From Molossus alvarezi (Eukaryota > Chordata > Mammalia > Chiroptera > Molossidae), in contig CM073905.1 of assembly GCA_037176705.1 (NCBI GenBank), forward strand, positions 32,272,986-32,336,985: 64,000 bases of DNA. The letters are read 5' to 3'. This document shows positions 1 through 10,189 of the stretch, piece after piece. The translations under genes and the position numbers were made by a program. The number at the start of each line of letters is the position of its first letter. Position 1 is the first letter of the stretch. A model generated the notes under the pieces. The model was not told the DNA's origin, ran no database searches, and saw only the letters and a list, made by a program, of their open reading frames with translations.

Positions 1-129
1 TTGCCACTTTGGCTGGGACAGTGAAGGGCCTTCCAGGTGGAGGGGACTAGGGATGAGAAGGGGTCTAGTGTGGCCAAGAAACAGCCAGCTTTCCGTGGCA
101 GGTGAGCTTGCACTGTGGTGGGGACAGGA

Positions 130-262
130 GATGACATCAGGGAGCTGAGCAGGACCGTGTCCTGAAGGACAGGCAGAACATGCCAAGCAGAGGAGGCTTT
201 GATTGTGAGGGAGTCATTGACAGGTTTTGAACTTGGAAGTGGTCAGACTTCCTATTGGTTGC
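130..262 (+). repeat. Fragment of an unnamed ancient dispersed repeat
   Basis: Phrases such as a large GTTTTGAACTTGGAAGTGGTCAG block after a CCTGAAGG segment resemble the middle of a long, old mammalian repeat seen better at 54215-54990. The match is short and degenerate, and I do not assign a family name. Confidence 0.3.
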
Positions 263-879
263 CCTGAGGAAATCTATTCACGGGGAGTCAAGACTTCCAG
301 GGCAGATATTTTTATTTTTACTCAAGGGCCTGGCGGTCCCAGCTGGCGTGTCACAGAGAGGTTTCTCCGAGTCGGGGCGACGCACACGGCTGCAAATGCT
401 CAACCTTGGAACCGTTCTAGAAGAAGGGTGTCTCTCTGCCCCGTCGACGTGTGCCCTTTGTCACAGAGCTTGCCGTAGGGCCCCAAATTCTGTTTTCCCT
501 CCTGGACACAAGCTCCACTACTTTCCCCATGTTTCCAGGGGTTGGGTCAGGCCGTGGGACTAAGGTACAGCCTTCAGATCGGGGGCGTTAGGACATTGCC
601 GACTCCCAGGCCTGGCCCCTGGGAACCTCCACACCACCCTCTTGCCATCTGAATGAGCCGCAAGGGCTCGGAGGAGCGCAAAGCCACTTCGCGGGAGGAA
701 CCTGGGTCTCTGCGCAGAGCGAAGCCCTCTGCCCACTCGCTCTGCACGGAGTAGCGTGGAGACCGAACTTCTGCTGCGAAACCGCTGAGACTCTGACGCT
801 CTGTGCGCTACAGCAGCTGGTCCACCAAAGCCACGCCCTGTGGGTGTCCGGGCGCCCTTGAAATACTAGGGAATTGGAC
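263..879. other. No recognised feature
   Basis: Mixed unique-looking DNA. Two overlapping open frames of about 80-107 codons exist but show no family resemblance, no codon periodicity I can argue for, and no splice context. Nothing is annotated. Confidence 0.5.
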
Positions 880-892
880 AGAACAGCTTCTT

Positions 893-1145
893 TTTTTTTT
901 TTTATTCTCACCCGAGGACATTTTTTTTTTATTTTAGTTTTTGTTCAGATAGACTGGGGAAGGAGAGAGAGAGAGAGAGAAAAACATCGACGTGAAAGGG
1001 ACACATCGAGTGGTTGCCACCCACACAACCCAACCAGGGCCGGGGACAAACTGCAACCGTGGTACATGCCCTTAGCGGGAACTGAACCTGGGTCTCTCTG
1101 GACCGCAGGCCGACGCTCTACCGCTGAGCCAAACTGGCCAGGGCC
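893..1145 (-). mobile_element. VES SINE, subtype B, reverse orientation, with exact TSD
   Basis: Read on the minus strand it has the tRNA-like head (GGCCCTGGCCAGTTTGGCTC), the subtype B middle with the GCAGTTTGTCCCCGGCCC phrase, a CT-rich segment and a tail ending GGGTGAGAAT followed by A's. The insertion is framed by a perfect 13-bp TSD, AGAACAGCTTCTT, at 880-892 and 1146-1158. Non-autonomous, mobilised by L1 machinery. It has no coding capacity; the open frames across it are incidental. Confidence 0.96.
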
Positions 1146-1158
1146 AGAACAGCTTCTT

Positions 1159-1849
1159 GACAAAGTGAAAAAGTGCATGGAGGGTGGCGCATTAAGACGA
1201 TGGAGTGGGGGCTTGGGGGGCATCTGTGGGGAGGACGGGAAGCCCTCTCCTGTCTGGCTGTGCTGAGGGGGCCATGGGATCATGAAGGGAACTCCCCTAG
1301 AAGGGGCTGTATCTTGAATGGAGCAGTAAGGAAAAGTGACTGTTGTTGTTATCATTGGCGTTGGTAGCGACACATCTTAGAAGGGTCTGTCAAGGGAGAG
1401 AGTCAGAGGATTAAATGAGAGAGACTCTGGAGGTCACCGTGGTAGAGAGCACAGGCCTCGCTGTCCCTGGGAGGGCTCTGGAAGGACGGGGCATTTCAGG
1501 CTCGGTGGGGACGTGAGCAGGAGTGTGGAGGCCACAGTGGTGAGCGGGGCTCCTGGGAGGACAGTGTGGTGTGGAGATGGCCTTGGCGTGGCGGCAGGTG
1601 GCAGCGGCAGGGATTGGCGAGGGGGGTGGGTGGAGGGAGAGAAATAACACCAGGTGGAGGCCTAGCCAGCCGCGCTCCGTTTACAGCCCCATGACCCGCC
1701 AGCTCAGAGTGAACTCGGATCATTCCAATTGCCGCCGGCCACGCTTCTCCACAGCACCCAGGCGCCTCCTCGTATCTCGTGTGCTATTTCCAAGAAGCTC
1801 AAAGGGCTGTTTGGCAGTTATCTGCTTGCTTGTCTCAACAGCCTGGGCC
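1159..1849. other. No recognised feature
   Basis: G-rich unique DNA without a repeat, exon or motif cluster that I can support. Confidence 0.5.
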
Positions 1850-1965
1850 TTATCACTCCCATCTCCCAGATGGAAAGACAGGACACCCACAGTAAACTAC
1901 TCACCCGAGGTCAGAGCATGACTCAGTGGCCCACGTGGAATCCCGATTTCTCCATCCTTAGGCCC
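1850..1965 (-). repeat. MIR-like fragment
   Basis: Contains the reverse-strand MIR core pattern CATCTCCCAGATGGAAAGAC followed by CTCACCCGAGGTCAGAGC, matching the reverse of the conserved CTCATCTGTAAAATGGG / GACCTTGGGC region. Degenerate. Confidence 0.5.
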
Positions 1966-2508
1966 CTTCCCCGGCTCCCGCAGGCGAGGTCCGGGCCGCC
2001 AAGCAGGCTGCAGTCCTTCTCCCTCACAAAGAGCCACCGTGCATGCAGACCCCTCGTGTAATGCAGTTATCAGCTGGGTCTCGAGCTGTAACGGCAAGAA
2101 ATCTGATTGTAAAGATGAAATGTCCTCTCAGAACAAGCGAGATGCTGGCTGACATTCTGGACTTCTCCTCCTAGGAGATATTATGAAAATGTTTAGGCAA
2201 AAAGAAAAATGGAAAGAATGTCGCTGTGCCCAGCAGCTAGATTCTGCAAGGAACACCTGGTCTGGTTTACATGAGCGGCTGGACTGCTAGGCAGAAGGAT
2301 ACCCTTCTGGTCAGTGGTAATCGACGTAAGGGTCGTTATTCAAAGTCTCCTTGAGTGTTTGCAAATGATAAGAAAACATTAAAAAATAAAAAAATCTTCG
2401 AATCTTTCAGCTCCTCACCAGTAGACTCTAGTATCTGCTACCAAGTAAAACTACAGCCAATTTTAAGAATATTTTCACACGGAGAATATGTTAGCATGAA
2501 TCTTTAAA

Positions 2509-2694
2509 CATTTTAAAAAACTTACCAGTGACAATTGACATGCACTATTATGTCAGTCAGGTGTACAGCATAGTGGTTAGACATTTATATAGCTTACAAA
2601 GCGATCCCCCCAGTGAGTCTAGTACCCACCTGGCACCATGCATAGTTATTATAGTAGTATCGATCATATTCCCTGTGCTGGACTTCACATCCCG
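2509..2694 (-). mobile_element. 5'-truncated L1 3'-UTR fragment with probable TSD
   Basis: The phrases CAGCATAGTGGTTAGACAT, AGTCTAGTACCCACCTGGCA and CATAGTTATTATAGTAGTAT are reverse-strand L1 3'-UTR sequence. A near-identical 16-bp repeat (AGCATG, A or C, ATCTTTAAA) lies at 2493-2508 and 2695-2710, consistent with a TSD. The poly(T) expected at the left end is eroded, so this is an old, very short insertion. Confidence 0.75.
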
Positions 2695-2929
2695 AGCATG
2701 CATCTTTAAAATAAAATACCACGCTATTTCACTAAATTTGTCTATTTAAAACAAGAAGAGATCCCCCTCCACCCCCGCTAAGGAAAAAACAGGAGTTTTG
2801 AATAGGGAGTGGAACCGGCAAGCCTGGAATAAATAAATAAATAGTTTACATCCCTCTAAGGGAAACATGTATGAGGTCAGGAGCTAGGAACTGCCTGGCC
2901 AGAGACTTGAAGGAGCCAAAGAAATCTTT

Positions 2930-3035
2930 AGATCTTGTTTTATGGATCAGTCCGAGAGAGGGCCAATGACTCGCCTGAGGTCACACAGTGAGAGCCTCGG
3001 GGACAGTATTGGGCTGATAACTTCTGATCCCGGAA
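2930..3035 (-). repeat. MIR fragment
   Basis: Reverse-strand MIR core: a GATCAGTCCGAGAGAGGG stretch, then ACTCGCCTGAGGTCACACAG, followed by the GAGCCTCGGGGACAG region. Old SINE remnant with no function implied. Confidence 0.7.
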
Positions 3036-4060
3036 ACGGAGCTGGGGGAACGTTCTGAGGTGGCCGCAGCACGGGGTCAGCGTTACTGCTCCATCGCACA
3101 ATCCAGGAGGCTTCCGTGAACACGCTCTCTCTGTATAGGGAGGTGGGTGCGTAGACAGTAAGTGGTCACTGTGACTGCTGCCACCAGCGTAGGTGCCGGA
3201 AATAACCCTTTAAGGTTGGGGCGGTGAGGGGAGGAATTGGTCAGGGAAGTTGGCTTGAATGTGGATCTAAAGTGTCTTCCTGCAGCGAAGCTGCTGCTGC
3301 TGCCCATGACTATGCTCCCGGCACAGCTCTGTCTGCCGGGGCTTCACCCTGCGTCCGCCCCTGCGCTGCCCACGCAGCTGTGGAGGCTCCTAGCTCTTGA
3401 TCTGCAGGTATTATCTGGCTATTCCACCTGATCCGAAAACTGAATCCAGAAATCGAGCCTGTGTCACTGGTCTTCTCCCTGACACTCCTGCCGACTGAGC
3501 CAAGAGCGGAGGTCTGGTGCCACGGGGACCCTGTTTGTCTCTTCCAGGAGGCAGGGGTGCCTGCATGGTGGACCAGGGGTGCAGGACCCCTTCTGAGAAA
3601 TCCACAGGGCCTCCTCTCTGGCCCCCAGGAGTGCTCTCAGAAGAGCAGCCTCTCAGGTCCTGGCAGCGGCCCACACTGGAGGAGGAAGCAGCAGAAACTC
3701 ATGCCCTGCTCTATCAGTTTGTCATCTCTGGCCTGTGCAACCTTGAGAGACCTTAATCTCTTGGGCGTCAGTTGGGATTCTGTCCCCAGCACTAAACTCA
3801 TTTAAGGGGGGGGTGTATTAATAAGGAAGATAACCAAACAGTCCGGCTGTGATAGTCCCTGACCTGCCCCGAGGCGGGCCCTAACGACTGTTTGTGCAGT
3901 GGTGCAGAGCCTCAGATGAAAGGCGCCCAGTGAGCAGAGCCCTGCCTCCTGGTGTCAGGACACCTGCGGAGCCCCACCCGGGGGGCCAGCTGTTCCTGCC
4001 CAGCTGGCTCCGGGCTGGGCTCCTGCACACAGGCATGCCCTGGCACACTGGAGAGGGCCA
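3036..4060. other. No recognised feature
   Basis: GC-rich unique-looking DNA. A weak tRNA-like stretch near 3440-3510 ends in GACTGAGCCAAGAG but lacks the rest of a SINE. Open frames here (up to about 115 codons) overlap on several frames and both strands, which argues against coding. Confidence 0.45.
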
Positions 4061-4071
4061 CAGGACTCAGA

Positions 4072-4460
4072 GCGGAGGCGGGGGAGAGGCAGGGGCTAGG
4101 GTGGGCGGAGGGAGAAAAGGAAGGACATTCTGGTGAAGGAGAGAAAGAAGGCAACAGGGTAGAGGGGAGAGAAGAGAGAAGTGGGCAGGGAATCATTCAG
4201 AAACAGGTAGGGGAGAGAGAGGGAGAGAGCGGGGGTCCCCAGGTCAGGGAGCGAGGTGAGCTAGGGAGTGAAGGAGAACTGACCCAGAGAGCCAGGTAAT
4301 GGAGAGAGACAGGCAGTGGGACAGGAAGAGGGGGAAGAGGAGAGGGAGCCAGCCGGCAGGGATGGAGTGTGGGTGCTGAGAGAGAGAGAAAAAGAGATGG
4401 AGAGAATCAGTAAGAGATGGACAGAGCAGGGAGTGTGAGACAGGGCAGGGAGTGGGCGGA
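4072..4460 (+). repeat. Purine-rich (GA) tract
   Basis: For almost 400 bp the plus strand is dominated by G and A, with GAGAGAGAAAGAAGG, GGGGAGAGAAGAGAGAAG and GAGAGAGAGAAAAAGAGATGG blocks and few pyrimidines. Such strand asymmetry is typical of old GA-rich low-complexity DNA and can adopt triplex structure. It lies directly upstream of the CpG-rich segment at 4600-5010. Confidence 0.8.
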
Positions 4461-4599
4461 CACAGAGACTGGGAAGCACACACACATGCACACATGCGGA
4501 CACACGCGGGGGGGGGGCAGAGAGAATTGAGAGCAGAGGCACAATCAAGAGAAAGGGACATTGGCAAGGCAGGGTCTCCAGGGAGAGCCACCAGGGGAA

Positions 4600-5010
4600 G
4601 GGGATGTAGGGAGAGGGCCCCGCAGAGGCCTAGGCGTCCTGGCCCTTCCTGCCCCGTCCTGCGCCCCCTCCCCGCGTCTTATCAGCCACACGCTGCGGGC
4701 GGTGGCCTTGGGCACGAGGCGGCGGCAGCTCGGCCTCATTGCAGGTGCGCTGGCGCCGCCAAGTCTGAAGCGGCCGCTCCGTGGCCGGCCCGGCGGTCAG
4801 GCGGGTGGCGGCGGCAGGCACGGCGCGCGCAGGGGCGCAGGGGCGCGGCCTCCTCTTCGCACGCAGGGAGGTGACCGCGCTTGGCCGGCTGCGCGCCCCC
4901 GGCCCAGGCGCCTGCCCTGAGCAGGAGGCTGCGCCGGCACCTGCCCCAGCCCGACCCCCAGGACGTGCCATCCAGGGGCCGGGGGACTGTGCCCGGAACC
5001 TCCATCTCCC
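4600..5010. promoter_or_regulatory. CpG-island-like GC-rich segment
   Basis: The block is dense in CpG (GCGGCGGCAGCTCGG, GGCACGGCGCGCGCAGGGGC, CGCGCTTGGCCGGCTGCGCG) in an otherwise CpG-poor window, and contains a GATA-type site CTTATCAGCC. No TATA box, no exon with a recognisable protein and no splice structure is evident. Several overlapping open frames on both strands (up to 140 codons) are expected from CpG-rich composition. It could be a promoter of an unannotated transcript, an orphan island or a GC-rich enhancer. Confidence 0.6.
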
Positions 5011-5169
5011 CGACGCTGCCGCCTCTGGACAGCATCAATATTTTCCAGGTCACTAAAAACGACCGTTTTTCCAAAGATGCCCTTGTTCATACTCTCTGTT
5101 TGGCAAACTCATTCTTTCCATTGGCGGTGCTGGGGCAAGCAGAGCCTTGGGGGAGGGCCCCCCGGGTGT

Positions 5170-5295
5170 GCATCTCAGCTCTGCCATTCACAAGCTGTGC
5201 CTGGAGTAAGCGTCTCCCCTCCCTGTGCCTCAATCCCCCCCACTCTGAAGTTGGCAGAACAAAGGTGCCTTCACCACAGGGCTGCTGCCCGGAGG
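5170..5295 (+). repeat. MIR fragment
   Basis: Sense MIR layout: TCAGCTCTGCCATTCACAAG, then a degenerate CTCCCCTCCCTGTGCCTCAA block. Old SINE remnant. Confidence 0.65.
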
Positions 5296-5689
5296 GTTAA
5301 AGGAGAGCGAAGACATATGTTTCATCTGGCCCTGGCACACACAGGTTGTTATTTAGGCGTTGGCTCTTGTTATCTTCATTAATGGGGGTGGGGAGTGGTT
5401 GACAAGGGAGCGGGTGGAAATACACCTTCTGCTAAGCCCCAGGATCGGTGCCTCTGAGTCTCCTTCCTCTGGGATGCAGAGAGAAGCCAGGAGTCCCGGG
5501 CATGCCTGCTGACCTCACTGGAATGGACAAGTCAGCTCACGGCCCAGGGTCCCCTATTTCCTCTCTTCCAGTAACATGGACCTTGGGCCCTCAGCCACAC
5601 TCTAAGCCACCCTTGTCTTTCTCCCCGGGTCACTGAGATCTCCAATCCTTGGGCATGGTGACTACACACAACTGGGAGCCGGCCTAATC

Positions 5690-5830
5690 TGTGTGGTTAT
5701 CTGGTTCCATCTGTAAGAGTCATGTGCGTGACCTCGGGCCAGGTCACCCCACTTTGCCGAGGCCTGGTTTCCTCCTCTGGAACGTGGCGGTGATTAAAGT
5801 GCCTCCTCAGGCGCTGTCGTGCAGATTACA
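5690..5830 (+). repeat. MIR fragment
   Basis: GTGCGTGACCTCGGGCCAGG followed by a GGCCTGGTTTCCTCCTCTGG block aligns with the MIR core in the sense direction, and the 3' part GGTGATTAAAGTGCCTCCTC follows in order. Confidence 0.65.
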
Positions 5831-6304
5831 TGGGTGCCCAGCCGTGGGGCTGGGCCACCGGACCTCCCAGCCGCCAGGGGTTGCTGGCTGACAGCCTCCG
5901 GGTCCCACCGGAGGGAGGTTCCACCCCAGTGTTCACACTCTCCCTGCGCTGCCCCCGGTGATGACAGCACAGCCGAGCCACCAGCGCCTGGCATTCCTGG
6001 CCTCCTCTGATGGGCAGTCTGGTTGGGCATTGCCAGCACCCTTTCTCAGAGCTGCAGTTTCAGACTCGCCCTGCCCAGTCCTCCTCCAGCCCCTCTCTGT
6101 GCCCCCTTGATCCCGCACAGGGAGGCGTCTGCTTCCCAGAAGAACTAGCCGGAGCCTAAGTGAGTTCATTTGTAAAAGACTCACATGCGAAGCCCCCGGT
6201 AGGTGTCAGGTGCGATTATGATTATGATTATTATCGTTCCGCATTCCTATCCGCATTCTGGCTGTCCTGGGCAACAGGGCCCTTTCTTCCTCTGGCCCAT
6301 TTTT

Positions 6305-6590
6305 CTCTCTATTCTGCAAACACTTAGCAAGATCCTCCCAGGTGCCAGGCTCCAAGCTTCATGCTCAGTTTGCAGAGCTCAAACACAGCCCTGCACAGAG
6401 AACTGCCCAGCAAGGGGGACGGAGCGGAAACAGACACATCAGTGCGGGATGGGGGAGGCAGACTGCTAATGGCAGTGCAAAAGAGGCGTGCTTAACCTAT
6501 CTTGGAGTGGGCAGGAAGAGCAATCACGGAAGGCTTCCTGGAGGAGGCGGCATCTGTGCTGCGGCATGAGGGATGAATGCAGTTATTCAG
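6305..6590 (+). repeat. 5' part of the unnamed ancient repeat
   Basis: Opens with a degenerate CAAACACTTAGCAAGATCCTCCC region followed by GGTGCCAGGCTCC, corresponding to the conserved 'place where TTTATTGAGCACCTACTATG usually stands', and ends with CACGGAAGGCTTCCTGGAGG and GCGGCATGAGGGATGAATG. The order matches the better copy at 54215-54990. Confidence 0.45.
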
Positions 6591-7384
6591 ATAACCCAGA
6601 CAGATGGAAAGATCTATACCCAAATGAGTCAGGCAAATGACCCACAAACCTATAGTACGACCGTAGGACAGGGAGTGGAGCTGTCTGTCAGAGGACTGGA
6701 GAGTCTCTGTGGAAAGGATGACATCTGATTTGTTACTGTAGAATAAATAGTAAGGCAGTGTTGCCTAATGGTTAGGCGAGGGGAGGGTCCTAGGCATGTG
6801 AGAGCAGTTAGGGAGGTGGGCAAAAGTAAGCATTTCCTACCTAATGGGGGCCGGGGAATAGCAGCCTAGTGGGCCCGATTTTCTGATTTTTCGAGAGGAA
6901 CTGACGTTTTAATGTGACATTTCCTATTATCTCTATGTTACTACTCAGTAAAAAAGTATTAAGAAAAATCTAAGACCACCCGACACTGGACAGATTCAAC
7001 AGCCTATCTGGGGACAAGATTGGGCCCTGAAACCACCAGTCTGAGACCTCTGGGACGGATGCAGAGAGTGGGCAGACGCAGCCCACACAGACGGGACCTT
7101 GAAGGGCCGATTGGGTTGCGGAACCTTCTGGAACCTGAGGCTTCCCTCCCATGTCTCCCTCACCACAATGATGGCCCTCTTCCCTAATCCTTTCTCGGGG
7201 CTGCCCCACCTTTTCCCGTTTTCGTCATCATTAGAATTGGGGCATGCTGACCCACACACGGAAACGAAGCGGATCCAGTCCGACGTAAAGGGACCCGTCG
7301 AAGTCCTTGTGGGCAGCCGAGGGGAAGTACCCCCAGGAAGGCAGCGCCTGTGGGCACAGCAGGCAGCAAGGAAACCTTTGAGCT
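6591..7384. other. No recognised feature
   Basis: Unique-looking DNA of average composition. No repeat phrase, splice-bounded frame or RNA gene was recognised. Confidence 0.5.
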
Positions 7385-7665
7385 GAAGCCGAGAACATTC
7401 CCTGCCCAGCCATTTCATTACAATAATGGTCTCCCTTGGACGGGCAATTTAGGAGAGAGGTTAGCGGCGGAGTGCAGTTCTTACCCTCGGAATTCAGGCG
7501 GGGGTCCGATTCAGGGCGTGCAGCTTGTAGGGTTATCTCCCTGCTTTGGAGGCCTGTGCAGGTCGCTAATCTTTGCTTTCAGACTTGCAAAGGCGGCTTG
7601 GCTGTTGGACTCGGATCGGAGTCTAATTACTTCCAACCAGCCATTAGTTAATTGCTCGAAGGGTG
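7385..7665. promoter_or_regulatory. Candidate conserved non-coding element with TAAT motifs
   Basis: The segment has the texture of a developmental enhancer. It has an inverted CCATT ... AATGG pair at 7410-7429, CTAATTAC at 7623-7630 and CATTAGTTAATTG at 7642-7654, in non-repetitive DNA flanked by SINE-bearing sequence. These are homeodomain-type cores. An open frame of 144 codons spans it but has no recognisable domain. Function is inferred from motif density only. Confidence 0.4.
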
Positions 7666-7871
7666 AGGGGTTCACAGGGCAGGCCCGGGAGGATCCTCAG
7701 GGTACCCAACCCATGGAGGGACTGTCCGGGAGATGCGGCAGGCACAGTCTGCAGGCCCTTCCGAATCCCGTCCTCCCTGTGTGAGGGAGAAGGATCCAGC
7801 AAAATGGGTGCTGACCACGCTGAGTCACTCGGGGTGACATAAATGGTGACAGATCATAATAGTGCTAACTG

Positions 7872-8123
7872 GCCCTGGCCGGTTTGGCTCAGCGGTTAGA
7901 GAGTCGGCCCGCGGACTGGAGAGTCCTGGGTTCGGTTCCCGCTAAGGGCTGGTACCTCAGTTGCAGTTTGTCTCCGGCCCAGGTTGAGGTCGTGTGGGTG
8001 GCAACCAGTCGATGTGTCTCTTTCACATTGATGTTTCTCTCTCTCTCTTCCTCCCACTCTCCCTCCCGCTCTATCTGAAGATAAATGCAAAAGTGTCCTT
8101 GAGTGAGGATTAAAAATATATAT
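7872..8123 (+). mobile_element. VES SINE, subtype B
   Basis: Starts GCCCTGGCCGGTTTGGCTC with A-box and B-box regions (GGTTCGGTTCCCGCTAAGGG), carries the subtype B AGTTGCAGTTTGTCTCCGGC phrase, CT-rich stretch, and ends at a GAGTGAGGATTAAAAATATA tail. The TSD is unclear (GTGCTAACTG before, GCCCAACTG after). Confidence 0.93.
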
Positions 8124-8305
8124 GATGCCCAACTGATGGGTGGGGCATTTCCACTCACGTATGATGTAAGGACCATTTATTGAGGCCCTACTATGTGCTC
8201 TCCGAGGGAACAGCAGCAGGCAGGACGGGGTCGAGGCTCTCGTGGGGTTGACACTTGCCTGGCTGATGGCTGCTGGAGAAATACTGTAGGCCATGGTGTG
8301 TGTGA

Positions 8306-8858
8306 GTTTTCTAGGGCTAGGTGACTTAAAACAACAAAAATTTGTTTTTCTCATGGTTCTGGAGGCCAAGAGTTCAAAGTCTTGTCAGCAGGGCCATCCT
8401 CCTGTGCAGGCTGGAGGGGAGCCGGTCACATGGCCTTCTCCCCGTGTCTCTTCCCATCTTCTTATAAGAACATCAGTCCTGCCCGGCCGGTGTGGCTCAG
8501 TGGTTGAGCGTCGACCCATGCTCCAAGAGGTCGCCGGTTCAATTCCCGGTCAGGACACATGCCCAGGTTGTGGGCCCGATCCCCAGTGGGGGGCATGCAG
8601 GAGGCGGCCAATCGATGTTCTCTCTTATTGATGTTTCTATCTCTCTCTCCCTCTCCTTTCTACTCTCTAGAATCAATAAAGAAAAAAAATTAAAAAAAAA
8701 AGAACATCAGTCATATTGGATTAGGGCCCACCTTGTGACCTCATCTTAACTTGATTACATCTACAAAGACCCTGTTTCCAAATAAGGTCGCTTTCACAGG
8801 TACTTGGGGGTTAGGACTGCAACCTCTCCTCTTAGAGGGTGCAATTCAATCCCTAAGG
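8306..8858 (-). mobile_element. MLT1-type MaLR solo LTR, reverse, split by a VES
   Basis: Left part: TAGGTGACTTAAAACAACAA, TTCTGGAGGCCAAGAGTTCA and CATGGCCTTCTCCCCGTGTC. Right part resumes with ATATTGGATTAGGGCCCACC, CTTGATTACATCTACAAAGA and CCAAATAAGGTCGCTTTCAC. These are reverse-strand MLT1 LTR landmarks in the correct order, interrupted exactly at the VES TSD. No internal retroviral coding sequence is present. Confidence 0.85.
8479..8699 (+). mobile_element. VES SINE, subtype A, with exact TSD, nested in an LTR
   Basis: Complete subtype A: head GCCCGGCCGGTGTGGCTCAG, B box GGTTCAATTCCCGGTCAGG, body CCCAGGTTGTGGGCCCGATC, CT-rich segment and AATCAATAAAG tail. A perfect 13-bp TSD, AAGAACATCAGTC, lies at 8466-8478 and 8700-8712. 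The LTR reading resumes after it. Confidence 0.97.
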
Positions 8859-10189
8859 GGCCATAATCAAGGTCTGGGTCTGGTGTTGAAGGGGAGGGTG
8901 GTGGAGAACGGGGGTGGTAACACTTCTCTGCCAGGCTGAAGAATGGGTCAGAACATGAAGTTTGTCTTTGAGGAGTGAGGACCTGTCTTGGGGAAGGGTT
9001 CAGACCCGGTGATGGAAGCAACTCAAGAGCCAGGAGGAGACCCGGTGATGAATTCCCACGTCTTCCCAACACGCGTCAATGTCCTCGAAGTTCAAGGTCA
9101 TCTCTATCAGATCCAAAACATCAACTGGGTTGTCTTTTATTTATTCCTGAGAAATGCCTTTGTGCTGGGCTTCTCCCTGGCATCGGCTCCCGGTCCCAGA
9201 TAAAGAAATTAAAATAGAATCAAAGTAGAGAAGATCAAGTCAAGTCGACAGTGCTCTGAGTATCCAGAAGGAGGCAATGGCAGGCGGGTAGAAGACAGGA
9301 AGAGGGGTTCACAAAGGGGGAGGGGTCAGGCTTGGGGAGACGGAGAAATGGGTCTGAGCTCCAGCTTCATGGCTTCGGAGCCTGGGTGAACGTGCCCGTG
9401 TGAGATGACCTGTCAGTACCTGCATTTCTTCTAGGCAGTATGAGTTCCTCACCCCTGGGCTGCCAGCGTGCTGTCCAGAATAGCAGGGTGACCGTTGGCA
9501 AAGGACCGAGGACGGTGCTGGACCCGTAGAAAGTGCCCATTAGACGGTGATTGTGATGAGGACTTGGCCAGGCAACTGCAGAGATGAAGTGACCCCACGT
9601 GAGAAATTAAGTCCCAAGAGATTTATTTACACCAAATATCAAAATGGAGACAGAAGAGATGTCCCAGACTAATTGCCCGTGACATTCACAGATGATGATT
9701 GGCATGAAAAGGAGACTGAGCTCACGGGGCACATCTCTGGGTGAGGGGAGCAGGCAGGATCAAGGGGGTGCTCCTTGCAGAGAAGATGGGCAGGGCTGGT
9801 GTGACACGGCAGGTTCGGAGTGTGGTCTTCAGTGACGAGCGGAGAGAGAGACTGGAAGCCGACAGCCTCCCTGCAAAGGGACACCCAGTCCCGCTTATGG
9901 AAAAAGGAGCTTGCGGTCTGTCATGGCTTTAAACCTCGATGCAAAACCGAGGACACTCCCCCCACGCAGAGGCAAGAGCCTCACCACCTCGCGTGGGGGC
10001 GAGCCCTGCAACTTCGGAGTCTAGGTCACGAAAGGAGGTTCGGTTTCTGCCTGGCTCCCACTCCTGGGACCTTCCCCTTGGGCGCTCTGAGTGTGCCCCG
10101 AAGCTGTCAAGCTGCAAGGAGCGTGAGATCACAGGAACAGAAAGAGGTGTCCGAGGAGCCCGAGTTGTTTGTCTCCCTAGTCCACGTGC
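8859..10189. other. Mostly unrecognised sequence
   Basis: Unique-looking DNA. A short MIR-like 3' end may lie near 9480-9550 (GTGCTGGACCCGTAGAAAGT). Open frames to about 135 codons near 9820-10227 overlap on both strands and show no homology I recognise. Confidence 0.45.

Noticed and set aside
3440..3510. Reverse tRNA-SINE remnant ending in GACTGAGCCAAGAG
   Set aside because: Too short and too diverged, no body or TSD.
4452..4920. Protein-coding first exon in the CpG-rich segment
   Set aside because: Several frames on both strands are open at once, products are Ala/Arg/Gly-rich without recognisable domains, and there is no supported splice donor or downstream exon.
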